64,000 nucleotides of DNA from Corallococcus caeni (GTDB lineage: Bacteria > Myxococcota > Myxococcia > Myxococcales > Myxococcaceae), in contig NZ_BTTW01000001.1 in NCBI RefSeq assembly GCF_036245865.1, forward strand, positions 992,001-1,056,000, written 5' to 3'. The notes under the pieces were generated by a model. The model was given only the letters and a program-made list of their open reading frames with translations. It was not told where the DNA came from and made no database searches. Position 1 is the stretch's first letter. Each line of letters opens with the position of its first letter. The position numbers were made by a program, and so were the translations under genes. Shown here in pieces: positions 16,718-26,641 of the stretch.

Positions 16718-17917
16718 TCAACCCCTGTCGTCCTCGTCCGCTTCGTCCAGCCCCTCCGGCGACTCCAGCAACCGCCGCGCGCGCTCCATCATCTCCACCA
16801 CAATCTGTCCCGCGGGCTGCACGGTGTCGATGCGCGACATGCTCGCGCCTCCGGCCGGGAGGCTCATCTCCTCCAGGTCGCCCTGCGTGTCCGGCGTGGG
16901 CAAGAACGAGCTGAACTTCGGCATCACGTACCGCACGTCCAGCACGCCCGGGAACAGCCGCGTCGTCCCGATGGTCTCTGACTCTACCGTCGCCGGCACG
17001 CTCGACTCGCGTCCCGCCCACTCGCGCACCACGCGGTTGCGGATCACCCGCATGCGCTTGCCTGGCCACTCCGGTCCGAACAACGTCGTCATCGCCGTGT
17101 CGCCCGCGTCACCGTCCACCAGCCGCTGCTTGTAGAGCGGGTGCGCGTACGCCTCCACCGACGCCACCAGCCGCGTGCCCACCCAGACTCCGTCCGCGCC
17201 GTGGTGCAGTGCTCGCGCCGCGCTGAACCCGTCCGCGATGCCTCCCGCCGCCAGCACCGGCACCGCGTCCGTCAGCTTCCGGAACGCCTTCACCAACGCC
17301 AGCGTCGGGGTGCTGCCCAGGTTGCGCCCACCCGCCTGCCGCCCCTGCGCGATGAGCCCTTGCACCCCGGCGTCCAACGCCTGCCTCGCCAGGTCTTCCG
17401 TGCCCGCCTGCACCCAGACCCGCGTCCCCGCCGCCTGCAGCGCTTGAATCCACTCGCGCGGCGGCATCGTCCAGTGGAACACCACCACCGGCACCTTCGC
17501 CGCGATGCAGGTGTCCACGTGGTCTCGCGTCGTGAAGCCGTGCGGCTCCAGCTTGTCCACGATGAAGTCCACGCCATAGGGGCGCTGCGTGCCCGCCTGG
17601 ATGGCCTTCAGCCGCGCCTCCAGCACTCCCGGCGGCTCCGGTGCCGTGCCCAACATTCCCAGGCCGCCCGCCTCCGACACCGCCACCACCAGCGGCGGCA
17701 GGGAGACGAACGCCATGCCCGCTCCGACGAAGGGATAGTGGATGCCCATGTCGCGCGTCAGCCGCGTCTTCAGCGTGTTGCCCTCCAGTACGTAGATGGG
17801 CTTCGGCTTCGGACGGGCCTCCAGGCCCGCGGCTTCGGCTTCGCCGTCCGCCTGCGGCGCCTCGTCCTCGGAGGAACCAGGGGGCTGGCCGGGTCGTCCG
17901 TCGTTCGCGCCGTTCAT
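16718..17917 (-). CDS. NPD-like (2-nitropropane dioxygenase/FabK fold) FMN protein
   Basis: 399 residues from ATG 17917 with GGGAGA upstream. TIM-barrel FMN enzyme of the nitronate monooxygenase/enoyl-ACP reductase II group: PFVGAGMAFVSLPPLVVAVS, then GGLGMLGTA, VLAAGGIADG and DGVWVGTRLVAS for phosphate/FMN binding. The usual AGGH segment carrying the catalytic His of class I nitronate monooxygenases reads QGRQAGGRN here, so that activity is doubtful. The first 40 residues are an acidic, Pro-rich extension not typical of the family. The gene follows the spermidine-synthase-like gene by about 110 bases on the same strand; the substrate is unknown. Confidence 0.75.
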   Translation of the reverse strand: MNGANDGRPGQPPGSSEDEAPQADGEAEAAGLEARPKPKPIYVLEGNTLKTRLTRDMGIHYPFVGAGMAFVSLPPLVVAVSEAGGLGMLGTAPEPPGVLEARLKAIQAGTQRPYGVDFIVDKLEPHGFTTRDHVDTCIAAKVPVVVFHWTMPPREWIQALQAAGTRVWVQAGTEDLARQALDAGVQGLIAQGRQAGGRNLGSTPTLALVKAFRKLTDAVPVLAAGGIADGFSAARALHHGADGVWVGTRLVASVEAYAHPLYKQRLVDGDAGDTAMTTLFGPEWPGKRMRVIRNRVVREWAGRESSVPATVESETIGTTRLFPGVLDVRYVMPKFSSFLPTPDTQGDLEEMSLPAGGASMSRIDTVQPAGQIVVEMMERARRLLESPEGLDEADEDDRG

Positions 17918-18026
17918 CGCGTCTCCCGAAAGGATGCTCACGTACCGAGCCTTCAAGATTAGCAGCGCCGCCCCCCGATTCAGCCGCGGCCGGGCGGGGC
18001 CGTGCTCACTGGCCAGCAGAGCGGCC

Positions 18027-18854
18027 TCACTCCTCCGGGATGAGGCCGCCGGGCCCCAGCCCCGCGTCCGTCAATACCCGCCCCCGCGCCAGCCGCCGCG
18101 TCAGGGGCCGGTAGCGCTGCGCCACCAGGGTGCTCAACCGGAACGGCAAGCCAAGCTCCCGCTCCACCCGCCGCGCCCGCTCCACCAACGCCTCGCGCGT
18201 CAGCTTCGAGGGGCCTTCCAGCCCCACCAGGATGCGGTTGGTGCTGGCGGGGACCTCGAAGAGGGACAGGCCGTGGAAGCTCACCTGGTAGGTGCGCACC
18301 ATCGCGTCGAAGTGCGGGTTCGCCGCGGACTCCCAGACGTTGCCCACCACCGCGCCCCCTCGCGTCAGCCGCGCGCGCACGGCGCCCAGGAACTCGCGCG
18401 TGCAGAGGTGCCCGGGAATCTGGTCCGCCCCGTACGCGTCCAGGATGATGATGTCGTAGGGCGGCCCGTCCGCTTCGATGAAGGCCCGCCCGTCCGCCAC
18501 GTGCGTGCGCAGGAGCGCGTCCTCCTGGTAGCCGCAGTGGGCCTTCGCGGCGTCCACCACCGCCGCGTCCAGCTCCACCACGTCGATGTGCGTGTCCGGC
18601 AGCACCGCGCGCAGGAACATGGGGATGGCGCCGCCGCCCAGCCCGATGGCGAGGATGTTCTCCGGCCGGGGCACGAACGCCAGCGCCACCATCGCCATGC
18701 GGGTGTACGGCAGCTCCAGCCGCAGGGGTTCGCCAGGCCACACCACGCTCTGGCGCGCGCCCCCGTCGCCGAAGCGCAGCGAGCGGCGTCCCTCCGAGTC
18801 CTCGGTGACGATGACGGGTCCGGAGCCGTCATCGCGTTCGTCCGGCGAGGCCAG
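18027..18854 (-). CDS. Spermidine synthase-like protein (aminopropyltransferase fold)
   Basis: Rossmann-type core with GLGGGAIPMFL, VVELDAAVV, VADGRAFIE and IILDAYGAD, matching the spermidine synthase/SAM-binding fold; the DAYGAD Asp corresponds to the catalytic-loop position. The class often occurs without real polyamine activity, so the reaction is open. Start problem: homology-like sequence (GPVIVTEDSEG, SLRFGDGGARQS) extends upstream of the first GTG at 18746, but an in-frame stop lies at about 18,880 and there is no ATG/GTG/TTG between. A CTG at 18854, nine bases after GGGAG, is the best candidate and gives 275 residues. It lies 13 bases after the lipoprotein gene, so coupling may help initiation. 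Confidence 0.7.
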   Translation of the reverse strand: MASPDERDDGSGPVIVTEDSEGRRSLRFGDGGARQSVVWPGEPLRLELPYTRMAMVALAFVPRPENILAIGLGGGAIPMFLRAVLPDTHIDVVELDAAVVDAAKAHCGYQEDALLRTHVADGRAFIEADGPPYDIIILDAYGADQIPGHLCTREFLGAVRARLTRGGAVVGNVWESAANPHFDAMVRTYQVSFHGLSLFEVPASTNRILVGLEGPSKLTREALVERARRVERELGLPFRLSTLVAQRYRPLTRRLARGRVLTDAGLGPGGLIPEE

Positions 18855-18867
18855 GGCCGTGGGCTCC

Positions 18868-19533
18868 CTACTTCGCGCCCGTCACCGGCAGCGGCCCGCT
18901 GTCCAGCACGCGCTGCGCCGTCACCGCCGGCCCGTACTGGGGCGTCTGGACGGGCGTGCCCTGGGAGTCCTTCCCCTGGCTGAGCGTGAGGGCGTCCGCG
19001 TCCGGCAGGTAGCCCACGCGCAGGGACACCTCGCGCACGGTGGAAAGCTCGCGCGTCTCCTCCGGGCCCGTGGGGTACGGCAGCGCGGTGCGCAGGGGCA
19101 GCGGGACGACGGCGCGGCGGTTCGCCGTGGCGCCCGGCTCCACGCGGGTGACGGCGGGCACCTCCGGGGCCTCCACCGCCAGATCCTCCGGCACCGGCAG
19201 CAGCATGCGCGACAGCACCACCTTGCCGCCGGACAGGTCCACGTAGGCCCGCTCGGGCGCCAGCGTGAGGTGGCCGCTGAAGCCCACGTCCCACAGGCCG
19301 TCCAGGAGCAGCACGGCCTTCGGCGTCCGGTTGTGCACCGCGTAGGTGACGGCGAGCGTGTCCGCCTCGCGCGCCACCGACTCCACCTTCAGCTCCACGT
19401 CCGCCTGGGCCACGCGTTGTCCTCCTGAGGCCGCCGGGGCTGCCACGGGCGGCGCTGGCGCCCGCGCGCACCCCGCGATGAACGCCAGCGCCATGATGGC
19501 ACCCGCGCGGCGGAAGGTCCTCATCCTCCGCAT
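18868..19533 (-). CDS. Putative lipoprotein
   Basis: 221 residues. Signal peptide with lipobox (LAFIAGC, about residues 16-22) followed by a Pro/Ala linker, then a beta-rich domain (VELKVESVAREADTLAV) reminiscent of immunoglobulin-like or FixG-type folds. No enzyme motif is visible and the family is not recognised. Its start is one base from the stop of the RTX protease gene, and it is followed closely by the spermidine-synthase-like gene, so the three are probably one transcript. It may be a periplasmic or surface partner of the RTX protein (inference). The Met at residue 4 is an alternative start. Confidence 0.65.
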   Translation of the reverse strand: MRRMRTFRRAGAIMALAFIAGCARAPAPPVAAPAASGGQRVAQADVELKVESVAREADTLAVTYAVHNRTPKAVLLLDGLWDVGFSGHLTLAPERAYVDLSGGKVVLSRMLLPVPEDLAVEAPEVPAVTRVEPGATANRRAVVPLPLRTALPYPTGPEETRELSTVREVSLRVGYLPDADALTLSQGKDSQGTPVQTPQYGPAVTAQRVLDSGPLPVTGAK

Positions 19534-19534
19534 C

Positions 19535-21055
19535 CTAATAGCGCGGGCGGGTGGGCAGGTTCAGGTCGTCGCGCAGGACGTTCTCGCCAGGACGGCCGCC
19601 CTGCACCACGTCCGGCGTGGAGGGGTCCTGGTCCAGGTCGATGGGCAGGCCCACCGCGGAGGGCTCCAGGTTGCGCGTGCCGTTCTTGGAGCCCAGCGCC
19701 AGCGTGCCGTTGTTCATGTCCGAGGCGTGCACCAGCTCGTGGAACAGGCCGACGACGGGCGGGCGGTTCATCCACTCCTCGGTGCCCAGGGAGATGCGCG
19801 TGGTGTTGTAGTTCACCTGCGCGTCCGTGCCCTTGCCCGGCGTGCCGTCCGCGTTCATGAAGCCGTCGTTGAAGTTCGTGCCGCCCGCGCTGTTGCCGCC
19901 GGACGTCTCGCGGATGACCGTCGTCTTGCCGCTGGCGTCCAGCGTGCCCAACAGCTCCTGGCCCGCGGGCAGCGAGCGCAGTGCGTCCAGGTCCGACTGC
20001 GTGCGCGCCTGGAACTCCGCGCTGCCCGTCACGGACACCGACGAGCCGCGCTGGTCGGCATTCGTCATGTCCACGATCTCGCGCTCGCCCTCGGCCGCGT
20101 CGGCGGTGGTCTCGTTCTCCTCGACGTAGAGCTTGTCCGTGCCCGTGCCGCCGCGGACCGTGTCCGTGCCCTCGCCGCCCGCCACCGCGTCGTTGCCCCG
20201 GCCGCCGCTCAGCGTGTCGTTGCCGCGCCCGCCGATGACCTGGTCGTCGCCCTCGCCGCCGTAGGCCCGGTCGTTGCCGGCGCCACCGTCGATGTAGTCC
20301 CGGCCGTTGCCGCCGGACACGTAGTCATTGCCGTCCAGGCCGTAGAGCACGTCGCGGCCCTCGCCGCCCAGGATGCGGTCATCGCCCGCGCCGCCCTCCA
20401 GGTAGTCGTCGCCGTCCTGGCCCTGCAGCGTGTCCTTGCCCTCGCCGCCGATGACGGTGTCGTTGCCCGCGCCGCCGACGAGCGTGTCGTTGCCCTTGCC
20501 GCCGACGAGCTTGTCGTCGCCCTCGCCGCCGTCCAGGGTGAGGTCCTGCGTGACGCTGGCGTCCACGGTGATGGAGTCATTGCCCGCGCCGCCGTTGATG
20601 ATGGCGCCCCGGGCCTGCTCCGCGGTGAGCGTCACCGTGTCGCTGCCGGACTTGATGGTCAGCCCGCCGTCCTTGTTCTGCGACACCGTCGCGGTGTTGT
20701 TGCCCGCGCCCAGGTCCACCACCGTGCGGCCGTCCGCGTTCGTGCTCACCTGCGGCGCGAGCGCCTTCTGCACGTCCTTGGCGATCTTCCCGACCGCTGA
20801 ACCGATGGACGAACCCAGGTCGCCCAAGAAGCCGCCGAGGCCCTTGTCCTTCTTCAGCGCCGTCTCCGTGGTGCGGACCTCCGTCAGCACCTGGGGACGC
20901 GCGCCCGTCCGGGGCCCCGCGTCGAAGCCGTCCGACATGCGCTGCGAGACGGCGGCCTTCACCGCGTTGGGCTTCACGGGCGCCACGGGCGTCTTCGCCG
21001 GCTGCGAGGACACAGGGGACACAGGGCGCGAGCCGGGCTTTCCAATCGTGGTCAT
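19535..21055 (-). CDS. RTX-repeat protein with C-terminal M91-like zinc metalloprotease domain
   Basis: 506 residues from ATG 21055, preceded by GGGAGAAG. Order: a Pro-rich, disordered N-terminus without signal peptide (1-60), a helical region (70-100), 16 consecutive GGxGxDxux calcium-binding nonapeptides (about 154-309), and a C-terminal domain with HELVHASD (H439, E440, H443) and the flanking LGTEEWMNRPPVV typical of peptidase family M91 (the NleD effector fold). RTX repeats without a Sec signal indicate type I secretion, but no ABC/HlyD/TolC genes are in the window. M91-like proteins include host-targeting effectors, so it could be a predation factor (inference). The order is unusual because RTX repeats normally lie C-terminal of the enzyme. 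Confidence 0.85.
   Translation of the reverse strand: MTTIGKPGSRPVSPVSSQPAKTPVAPVKPNAVKAAVSQRMSDGFDAGPRTGARPQVLTEVRTTETALKKDKGLGGFLGDLGSSIGSAVGKIAKDVQKALAPQVSTNADGRTVVDLGAGNNTATVSQNKDGGLTIKSGSDTVTLTAEQARGAIINGGAGNDSITVDASVTQDLTLDGGEGDDKLVGGKGNDTLVGGAGNDTVIGGEGKDTLQGQDGDDYLEGGAGDDRILGGEGRDVLYGLDGNDYVSGGNGRDYIDGGAGNDRAYGGEGDDQVIGGRGNDTLSGGRGNDAVAGGEGTDTVRGGTGTDKLYVEENETTADAAEGEREIVDMTNADQRGSSVSVTGSAEFQARTQSDLDALRSLPAGQELLGTLDASGKTTVIRETSGGNSAGGTNFNDGFMNADGTPGKGTDAQVNYNTTRISLGTEEWMNRPPVVGLFHELVHASDMNNGTLALGSKNGTRNLEPSAVGLPIDLDQDPSTPDVVQGGRPGENVLRDDLNLPTRPRY
20129..20596 (-). repeat. RTX nonapeptide repeat array (16 units)
   Basis: The minus strand encodes sixteen tandem 27-base units of GGxGxDxux type (for example GGAGNDSI, GGKGNDTL, GGRGNDTL). 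Three units deviate at the second Gly or at Asp. They form a parallel beta-roll on binding calcium. Confidence 0.9.
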
Positions 21056-21333
21056 GTCGCTTCTCCCAGGTGACGGGGACACCCGGCCAGAGGTCCCGGC
21101 GACGGGGCGCCAGGGGTCGGACGAACGCCGACATTCCAGATTGTCGTGAACGTTTGCCGCCAGTTGCGTCGCCCACCCCGGAACGACACGGCGCGGCACG
21201 GAAGCCCCTGGAATCGTTGTACTTCTCAATTCTCGAATTTCGAGATCAAGACAGGTATTTCATGTATTACAGCTTCACCGCCCTGCCCCCATTCACGGGG
21301 ATACGGAGGGCGGCTGACGGGAGGGAGCACCGC

Positions 21334-21879
21334 ATGAAGCTGAAGACGTTGCTGTCCGCCGGGGTGGCGCTGGCCGCCGCGGCGTGGGCCAGTCCGGGAA
21401 CGGCGGCCACGGCGAACGGCCCCATCTGTGACACGGCGGCCTACGTGAACTCGACCACCTATTACAACTGCACCGGGAGCAGCCACACGGCGCTCGACGT
21501 GGGCAACAGCTCCTGCGGCGAGTGGAACCACCGCGGCATGCTGGTGGGCAACTACTACTATTACTACTACGGCGGCTGCGCGGCGGCCTGCTACGGCTCC
21601 ACCTGCAACGGCGGCGCGGGCAACTACTACGTCGTGTCCGGCGCGAACGGCTGGGACTTCCGCCAGCTGCACTTCTACGCCAACGTCAGCTCCGGCACGA
21701 AGACGTGCGACCGCTGCGCGCTGGGGCTCGTGGGCGGCACGGGCAGCGCGACCGGCCCGCACTCGCACTCGGACAACCGGCAGTACGGCACGCGCAAGTC
21801 GGCCTGGTACACCAGCGTGGGCACCACGTGCGGCACCAACGCCTACTGCAACAACCGGCTGGGCGTTCCCACGCTGTAG
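21334..21879 (+). CDS. Small secreted Cys-rich M23-like (LytM fold) protein
   Basis: 181 residues from ATG 21334 with GGGAGGGAG upstream. Sec signal peptide ending at about 25 (TAATA). The mature protein has about ten Cys and a Tyr run (NYYYYYYGG, 73-81). The M23 endopeptidase pattern can be traced: HTALD (H51, D55), QLHFY (H113), GLVGGTGSATGP and HSH (H143, H145), that is, both zinc-ligand motifs and the accessory His. It may cleave peptidoglycan cross-bridges of self or prey, or be an inactive relative; length is shorter than most M23 proteins. It is divergent from the RTX protease gene (278 bases between starts) and followed by a strong hairpin. Confidence 0.7.
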   Translation: MKLKTLLSAGVALAAAAWASPGTAATANGPICDTAAYVNSTTYYNCTGSSHTALDVGNSSCGEWNHRGMLVGNYYYYYYGGCAAACYGSTCNGGAGNYYVVSGANGWDFRQLHFYANVSSGTKTCDRCALGLVGGTGSATGPHSHSDNRQYGTRKSAWYTSVGTTCGTNAYCNNRLGVPTL

Positions 21880-21894
21880 TCCGCGTGCCGTGCC

Positions 21895-21928
21895 CGCCGG
21901 GCAGGGGCTCCATGTCCCCTGCCCGGCG
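21895..21928 (+). terminator. Strong hairpin, likely transcription terminator
   Basis: A perfect 13-bp inverted repeat (CGCCGGGCAGGGG and its complement) with an 8-base loop starts 15 bases after the stop of the M23-like gene. There is no clear T-run, as is common in GC-rich genomes, so terminator function is inferred from position and stability. Confidence 0.65.
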
Positions 21929-21995
21929 TCACGTCCCCGACGGCTGGCGCGCTTGCGCCCGTCCCTTCTCCCCTCCGCGTGAGCCTCCCTTCGAC

Positions 21996-23159
21996 ATGAC
22001 CTCTCGTCCCCTCTTCAAGGTCGCGCTCGCCGGCCTCGTCCTCCTCGTCGCCCTGGGCGTCGTGTGGTGGCGGGGCGCGGCCGGGCCCGATGACGCCGGT
22101 CCTCCGCTGCCCGTCGCGGCGATTCCTTCCGCGCCTGGCGCCGTCACCGGCAACGCCGCCGCTGGCCCTCCGCCCGCCGCGCGCGCCGGACCGCGCGAGG
22201 AGATTCCAATGCCCGGGTGCTGGGACGGGCTGGCCGCGCTGGACCGCTCCGCGACGATGGAGTCGCTGCACGCCGCCGTGGCCGCCGCCATCCAGGCGCG
22301 CGACACCGCGCTGGTGGCCTATCTCCAGGAGCGGCTGACGGAGCTCGTGGGCAGTGATCCGGACCGCGCGCTGCAACTGGTGGAGTGGGCGGTGAAGGCC
22401 GCGCCTCCGGAGCCGGCCATCTACCTGGAGGCACTCAAGGCCGCGCCCGCCGTGCGCCACCCGCGCGTCACGGAGAAGCTGGTCGCGGTGGCGGAGGACA
22501 AGTCCCTGGCCACGCCGGACCGAGCCTCCGCGCTGGACGCGCTGGAGACGCAGCACCGCTTCACGCCGGAGACGCGGGGCCGGCTCAAGGCCATCGCGCT
22601 GGATGACTCGGCGGACTCCGCCGCGTGGGTGGCCACGCGCACGCTGGGCCGGGTGATGAAGGAGGACTACGAGCGCACGGGCACCTATGCGCCGTACTGG
22701 AAGGACCTGCTGGACATCGGCACCACGTCGGACGACACGGCCGTGCGGCTGCTCGCGCTGGAGATGCCGTCGTACTCCGACCCGCTGCTGGACTCGGACT
22801 CCATCGACGCGCTGGCGAAGGTGATGCGCACCGACAAGGAGCGCGACGTGCGCGAGATGGCCGCCTTCCGGCTCGCCGTCACCGAGGATCCGCAGAAGGC
22901 CCTGGCCGCCTACCGCGCCGCCTTCGACGGCGAGCATGACCTGTGCGTGAGATGGGCCTTCCTGCGCTTCGCGGTGCGCGCGGCCGGGGCGGACGCGCTG
23001 CCCCTGGTGGAGGAGTTCGCGCGCAAGGACCCGCGTCTGCGGCAGGACTCCCTGGACTTCAAGGCGCTGTACGCCACCGGCACGACGGACTTCGCGCGCA
23101 TCTGGCTGGGCAAGAAGGAACACCACGACTGCGTGGTCGAGGAAGGAGCGCCGCACTGA
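21996..23159 (+). CDS. HEAT-repeat-like secreted or membrane-anchored protein
   Basis: 387 residues. An N-terminal hydrophobic segment (about 8-26, KVALAGLVLLVALGVVWW) acts as anchor or signal, followed by a Pro/Ala linker and a helical-repeat region from about 85 to the end with paired helices typical of HEAT/ARM-like scaffolds (for example TPDRASALDALETQ, REMAAFRLAVTED). No enzymatic motif is visible. Its stop overlaps the start of the next gene (TGATG), which encodes a similar helical-repeat protein, so the two are probably made together and may interact. The exact function is unknown; such proteins usually serve as protein-binding scaffolds. Confidence 0.7.
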   Translation: MTSRPLFKVALAGLVLLVALGVVWWRGAAGPDDAGPPLPVAAIPSAPGAVTGNAAAGPPPAARAGPREEIPMPGCWDGLAALDRSATMESLHAAVAAAIQARDTALVAYLQERLTELVGSDPDRALQLVEWAVKAAPPEPAIYLEALKAAPAVRHPRVTEKLVAVAEDKSLATPDRASALDALETQHRFTPETRGRLKAIALDDSADSAAWVATRTLGRVMKEDYERTGTYAPYWKDLLDIGTTSDDTAVRLLALEMPSYSDPLLDSDSIDALAKVMRTDKERDVREMAAFRLAVTEDPQKALAAYRAAFDGEHDLCVRWAFLRFAVRAAGADALPLVEEFARKDPRLRQDSLDFKALYATGTTDFARIWLGKKEHHDCVVEEGAPH

Positions 23160-24139
23160 TGGGCTCGCGAATGACGAAGACCCGCGTCCTCTGGCTGTCG
23201 CTCCTGCCGGGGCTGGCCCTGGCGCAGGGCGCGCCCATCGCCGCGCCCACCCAGACGGCCTGCACGGTGGAGGGCATGCTGGACGAGGTGCGCGTCGCCA
23301 TGAAGGCGGGCTCGCCCGCGTATCGGAAGTACGCGCGGCTGCGCCTGAAGGAGGCCGCCATCGCGCTGCCGCCGGAGGCCCTGGGCCGGGCGGTGAGTCA
23401 GGAGCGCGACCCCGCCGTGCTGGAGGCCGTGGGCGCGGCGCTGGCCACCAAGGCGAGCAACGCTCAGAAGCCGGAGCTGCTCCAGCCGCTGCTCTCCCGC
23501 GCGAGCCAGGACGTGGACCCGGGCCTGCGCGCCGCGGCGGTGCGCGCGCTCCAGGGTTCGCCGTCGGTGGAGTTCATGGCGAAGAACGGCGGCGTCGTCA
23601 CCTACGAGCAGCTGGTGCGCGACAGCGCGCCGGAGGTGCGGCAGGCGGTGGTGGAGAACCTGGTGACGGAGAGCGCCGGCATCTACTTCGGCCACAACCC
23701 GGAGCTGGCGGAAGCCGCGGTGAAGGTGGCCGCGGCCTCGGACGACCCGGCGGTGGCGAAGCGGCTGCTCGGCGAGGTCTCCATGGAGGCCGCGAGCCCG
23801 GAGGCGGTGCGCAAGCTCACCCAGCAGCTGCGCTCGGAGGACGCGGGCCTGCGCGCGGCGGCGGCGAAGGCGCTGGGCGGCGTGCCGGGCTCCGAGTCCG
23901 CGGGCGCGCGCCGTTCGCTCACGTCGCTGTACAAGAGCGACAGCGACCTCGCGGTGCGCAAGTCCGCGCTGGAGGGGCTGGCGCGGCTGGGCCAGTCCGG
24001 TGCCCGGCCGCTGCTGGAGTCCCTGCGCGGCGTGGATCCGCGCCTGGATCCGGAGATCGACGCGTGGCTGTCCGCGCTGAAGCTGAACCTCCAGGAGTGG
24101 CACCTGCTCCTGCGGGAGAAGCAGCGCCTGTCGCCCTGA
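23159..24139 (+). CDS. Secreted HEAT-repeat protein
   Basis: 326 residues from ATG 23159 overlapping the previous stop; the Met at residue 5 is an alternative. Signal peptide (WLSLLPGLALAQG), then a continuous array of HEAT-like helices (PAVLEAVGAALATKA, PGLRAAAVRALQG, PEVRQAVVENLV, AVRKSALEGLARLG). It lacks the lipobox seen in many myxobacterial exported proteins. It is translationally coupled to the preceding HEAT-like gene, which suggests a paired envelope scaffold. The function is not recognised beyond repeat architecture. Confidence 0.75.
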   Translation: MGSRMTKTRVLWLSLLPGLALAQGAPIAAPTQTACTVEGMLDEVRVAMKAGSPAYRKYARLRLKEAAIALPPEALGRAVSQERDPAVLEAVGAALATKASNAQKPELLQPLLSRASQDVDPGLRAAAVRALQGSPSVEFMAKNGGVVTYEQLVRDSAPEVRQAVVENLVTESAGIYFGHNPELAEAAVKVAAASDDPAVAKRLLGEVSMEAASPEAVRKLTQQLRSEDAGLRAAAAKALGGVPGSESAGARRSLTSLYKSDSDLAVRKSALEGLARLGQSGARPLLESLRGVDPRLDPEIDAWLSALKLNLQEWHLLLREKQRLSP

Positions 24140-24242
24140 GTGCGTCTTCTTGGGGCGGTGCTGTTCCATGGCGGGCATCCCCGCGTCCGGCCCCGCCGAA
24201 AAGGTGGCCGGGCGCCGGGGAGTGCGACAGGTTGGGCGGGCC

Positions 24243-25040
24243 ATGTCCGACAGCGGTTTCGGCTCGTCCACCCTCGCCCTGGCGCTCGTTGGCAGCGCCG
24301 TCACCATCCTCTCCACCAGCCTGGGCGCCCTGCCCGCCCTGGCCGCGCGCAGCATCTCCCAGCGCTCCAAGGACGTGCTGATGGGCTTCAGCGCGGGCGT
24401 GATGCTCGCGGCCACGGCCTTCTCGCTCATCGTGCCCGCCATCCACCTGGCGGAGGAGCGCACCCATTCACGCTTCCTTCCGGCGGTGGTGGTGGGTGGC
24501 AGCATGCTGGTGGGCGGCCTCTTCCTGCACCTGTGCAACCGCTTCATCCCGCATGAGCACTTCATCAAGGGGCAGGAGGGCAACGCGGAGGCGGTGAACC
24601 TGAAGCGCATCTGGCTGTTCGTGCTGGCCATCGCGCTGCACAACTTCCCGGAGGGGCTGGCGGTGGGCACCGGCGTGGGCAGCCGCTCCATGACCATCGC
24701 GGTGCCCATCCTCGTGGGCATCGGGTTGCAGGACATCCCGGAGGGCTTCGTCGTCGCGCTGGCGCTGATGGGCGTGGCGTACAGCCGCAAGCAGGCGGTG
24801 CTGGTGGCGCTCTACACGGGGCTGGTGGAGGGGGTGGCCGCGCTGGTGGGCTTCTTCGCCACGTCGTTCGCGTCGGGCGTGCTGCCGTGGGCGCTGGCGT
24901 TCGCGGGCGGGTCCATGCTGTACGTCGTCAGCGACGAGATGATCCCCGAGAGCCACCGCCAGGAGTACGCGAAGGAGGCCACCGCCGGGCTGATGGTGGG
25001 CTTCGTGCTGATGATGTTCCTGGACGTGACGCTGAGCTGA
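24243..25040 (+). CDS. ZIP family divalent metal transporter
   Basis: 265 residues from ATG 24243. About eight membrane segments. The diagnostic metal-binding helices are present: AIALHNFPEGLAVG in TM4 and LQDIPEGFVV in TM5, giving the binuclear metal site of bacterial ZIP/ZupT-type importers of zinc, iron or manganese. The His-containing loop FIPHEHFIKG between TM3 and TM4 fits the family's cytoplasmic metal loop. It acts in the inner membrane. The gene stands alone about 100 bases after the HEAT pair; no Fur- or Zur-like operator was identified. Gene assignment is firm at family level but the metal specificity is not visible. Confidence 0.88.
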   Translation: MSDSGFGSSTLALALVGSAVTILSTSLGALPALAARSISQRSKDVLMGFSAGVMLAATAFSLIVPAIHLAEERTHSRFLPAVVVGGSMLVGGLFLHLCNRFIPHEHFIKGQEGNAEAVNLKRIWLFVLAIALHNFPEGLAVGTGVGSRSMTIAVPILVGIGLQDIPEGFVVALALMGVAYSRKQAVLVALYTGLVEGVAALVGFFATSFASGVLPWALAFAGGSMLYVVSDEMIPESHRQEYAKEATAGLMVGFVLMMFLDVTLS

Positions 25041-25128
25041 CGCGGGCGGTGCGCGTGCCCTGAGTCTGTGTCCTGGCCGACATCCGGCTGCCCGCCCCGG
25101 GGGACCCGGACGTGGTAGTTTCAACCGC

Positions 25129-26544
<1,416 letters not shown>

Positions 26545-26565
26545 GGGGGCCATGAGGTAGCCCCC
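26545..26565. terminator. GC hairpin between convergent genes
   Basis: Immediately after the stop of the FHA activator, GGGGGC pairs with GCCCCC across a 9-base loop. It lies between convergent genes and could terminate in both directions; no T-run is present. Confidence 0.5.
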
Positions 26566-26641
26566 CTGCCGGAGGCGAAGCGGCCCAACGGGTCCGACAG
26601 TCGGACCCATTGCCCAGGACCGCGCCCGGCACCCGCCCTCC

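Noticed and set aside
20129..20596. Regular 27-base periodicity resembling a tandem repeat or CRISPR-like array
   Set aside because: Explained by codons of the RTX nonapeptides; units differ and there are no spacers.
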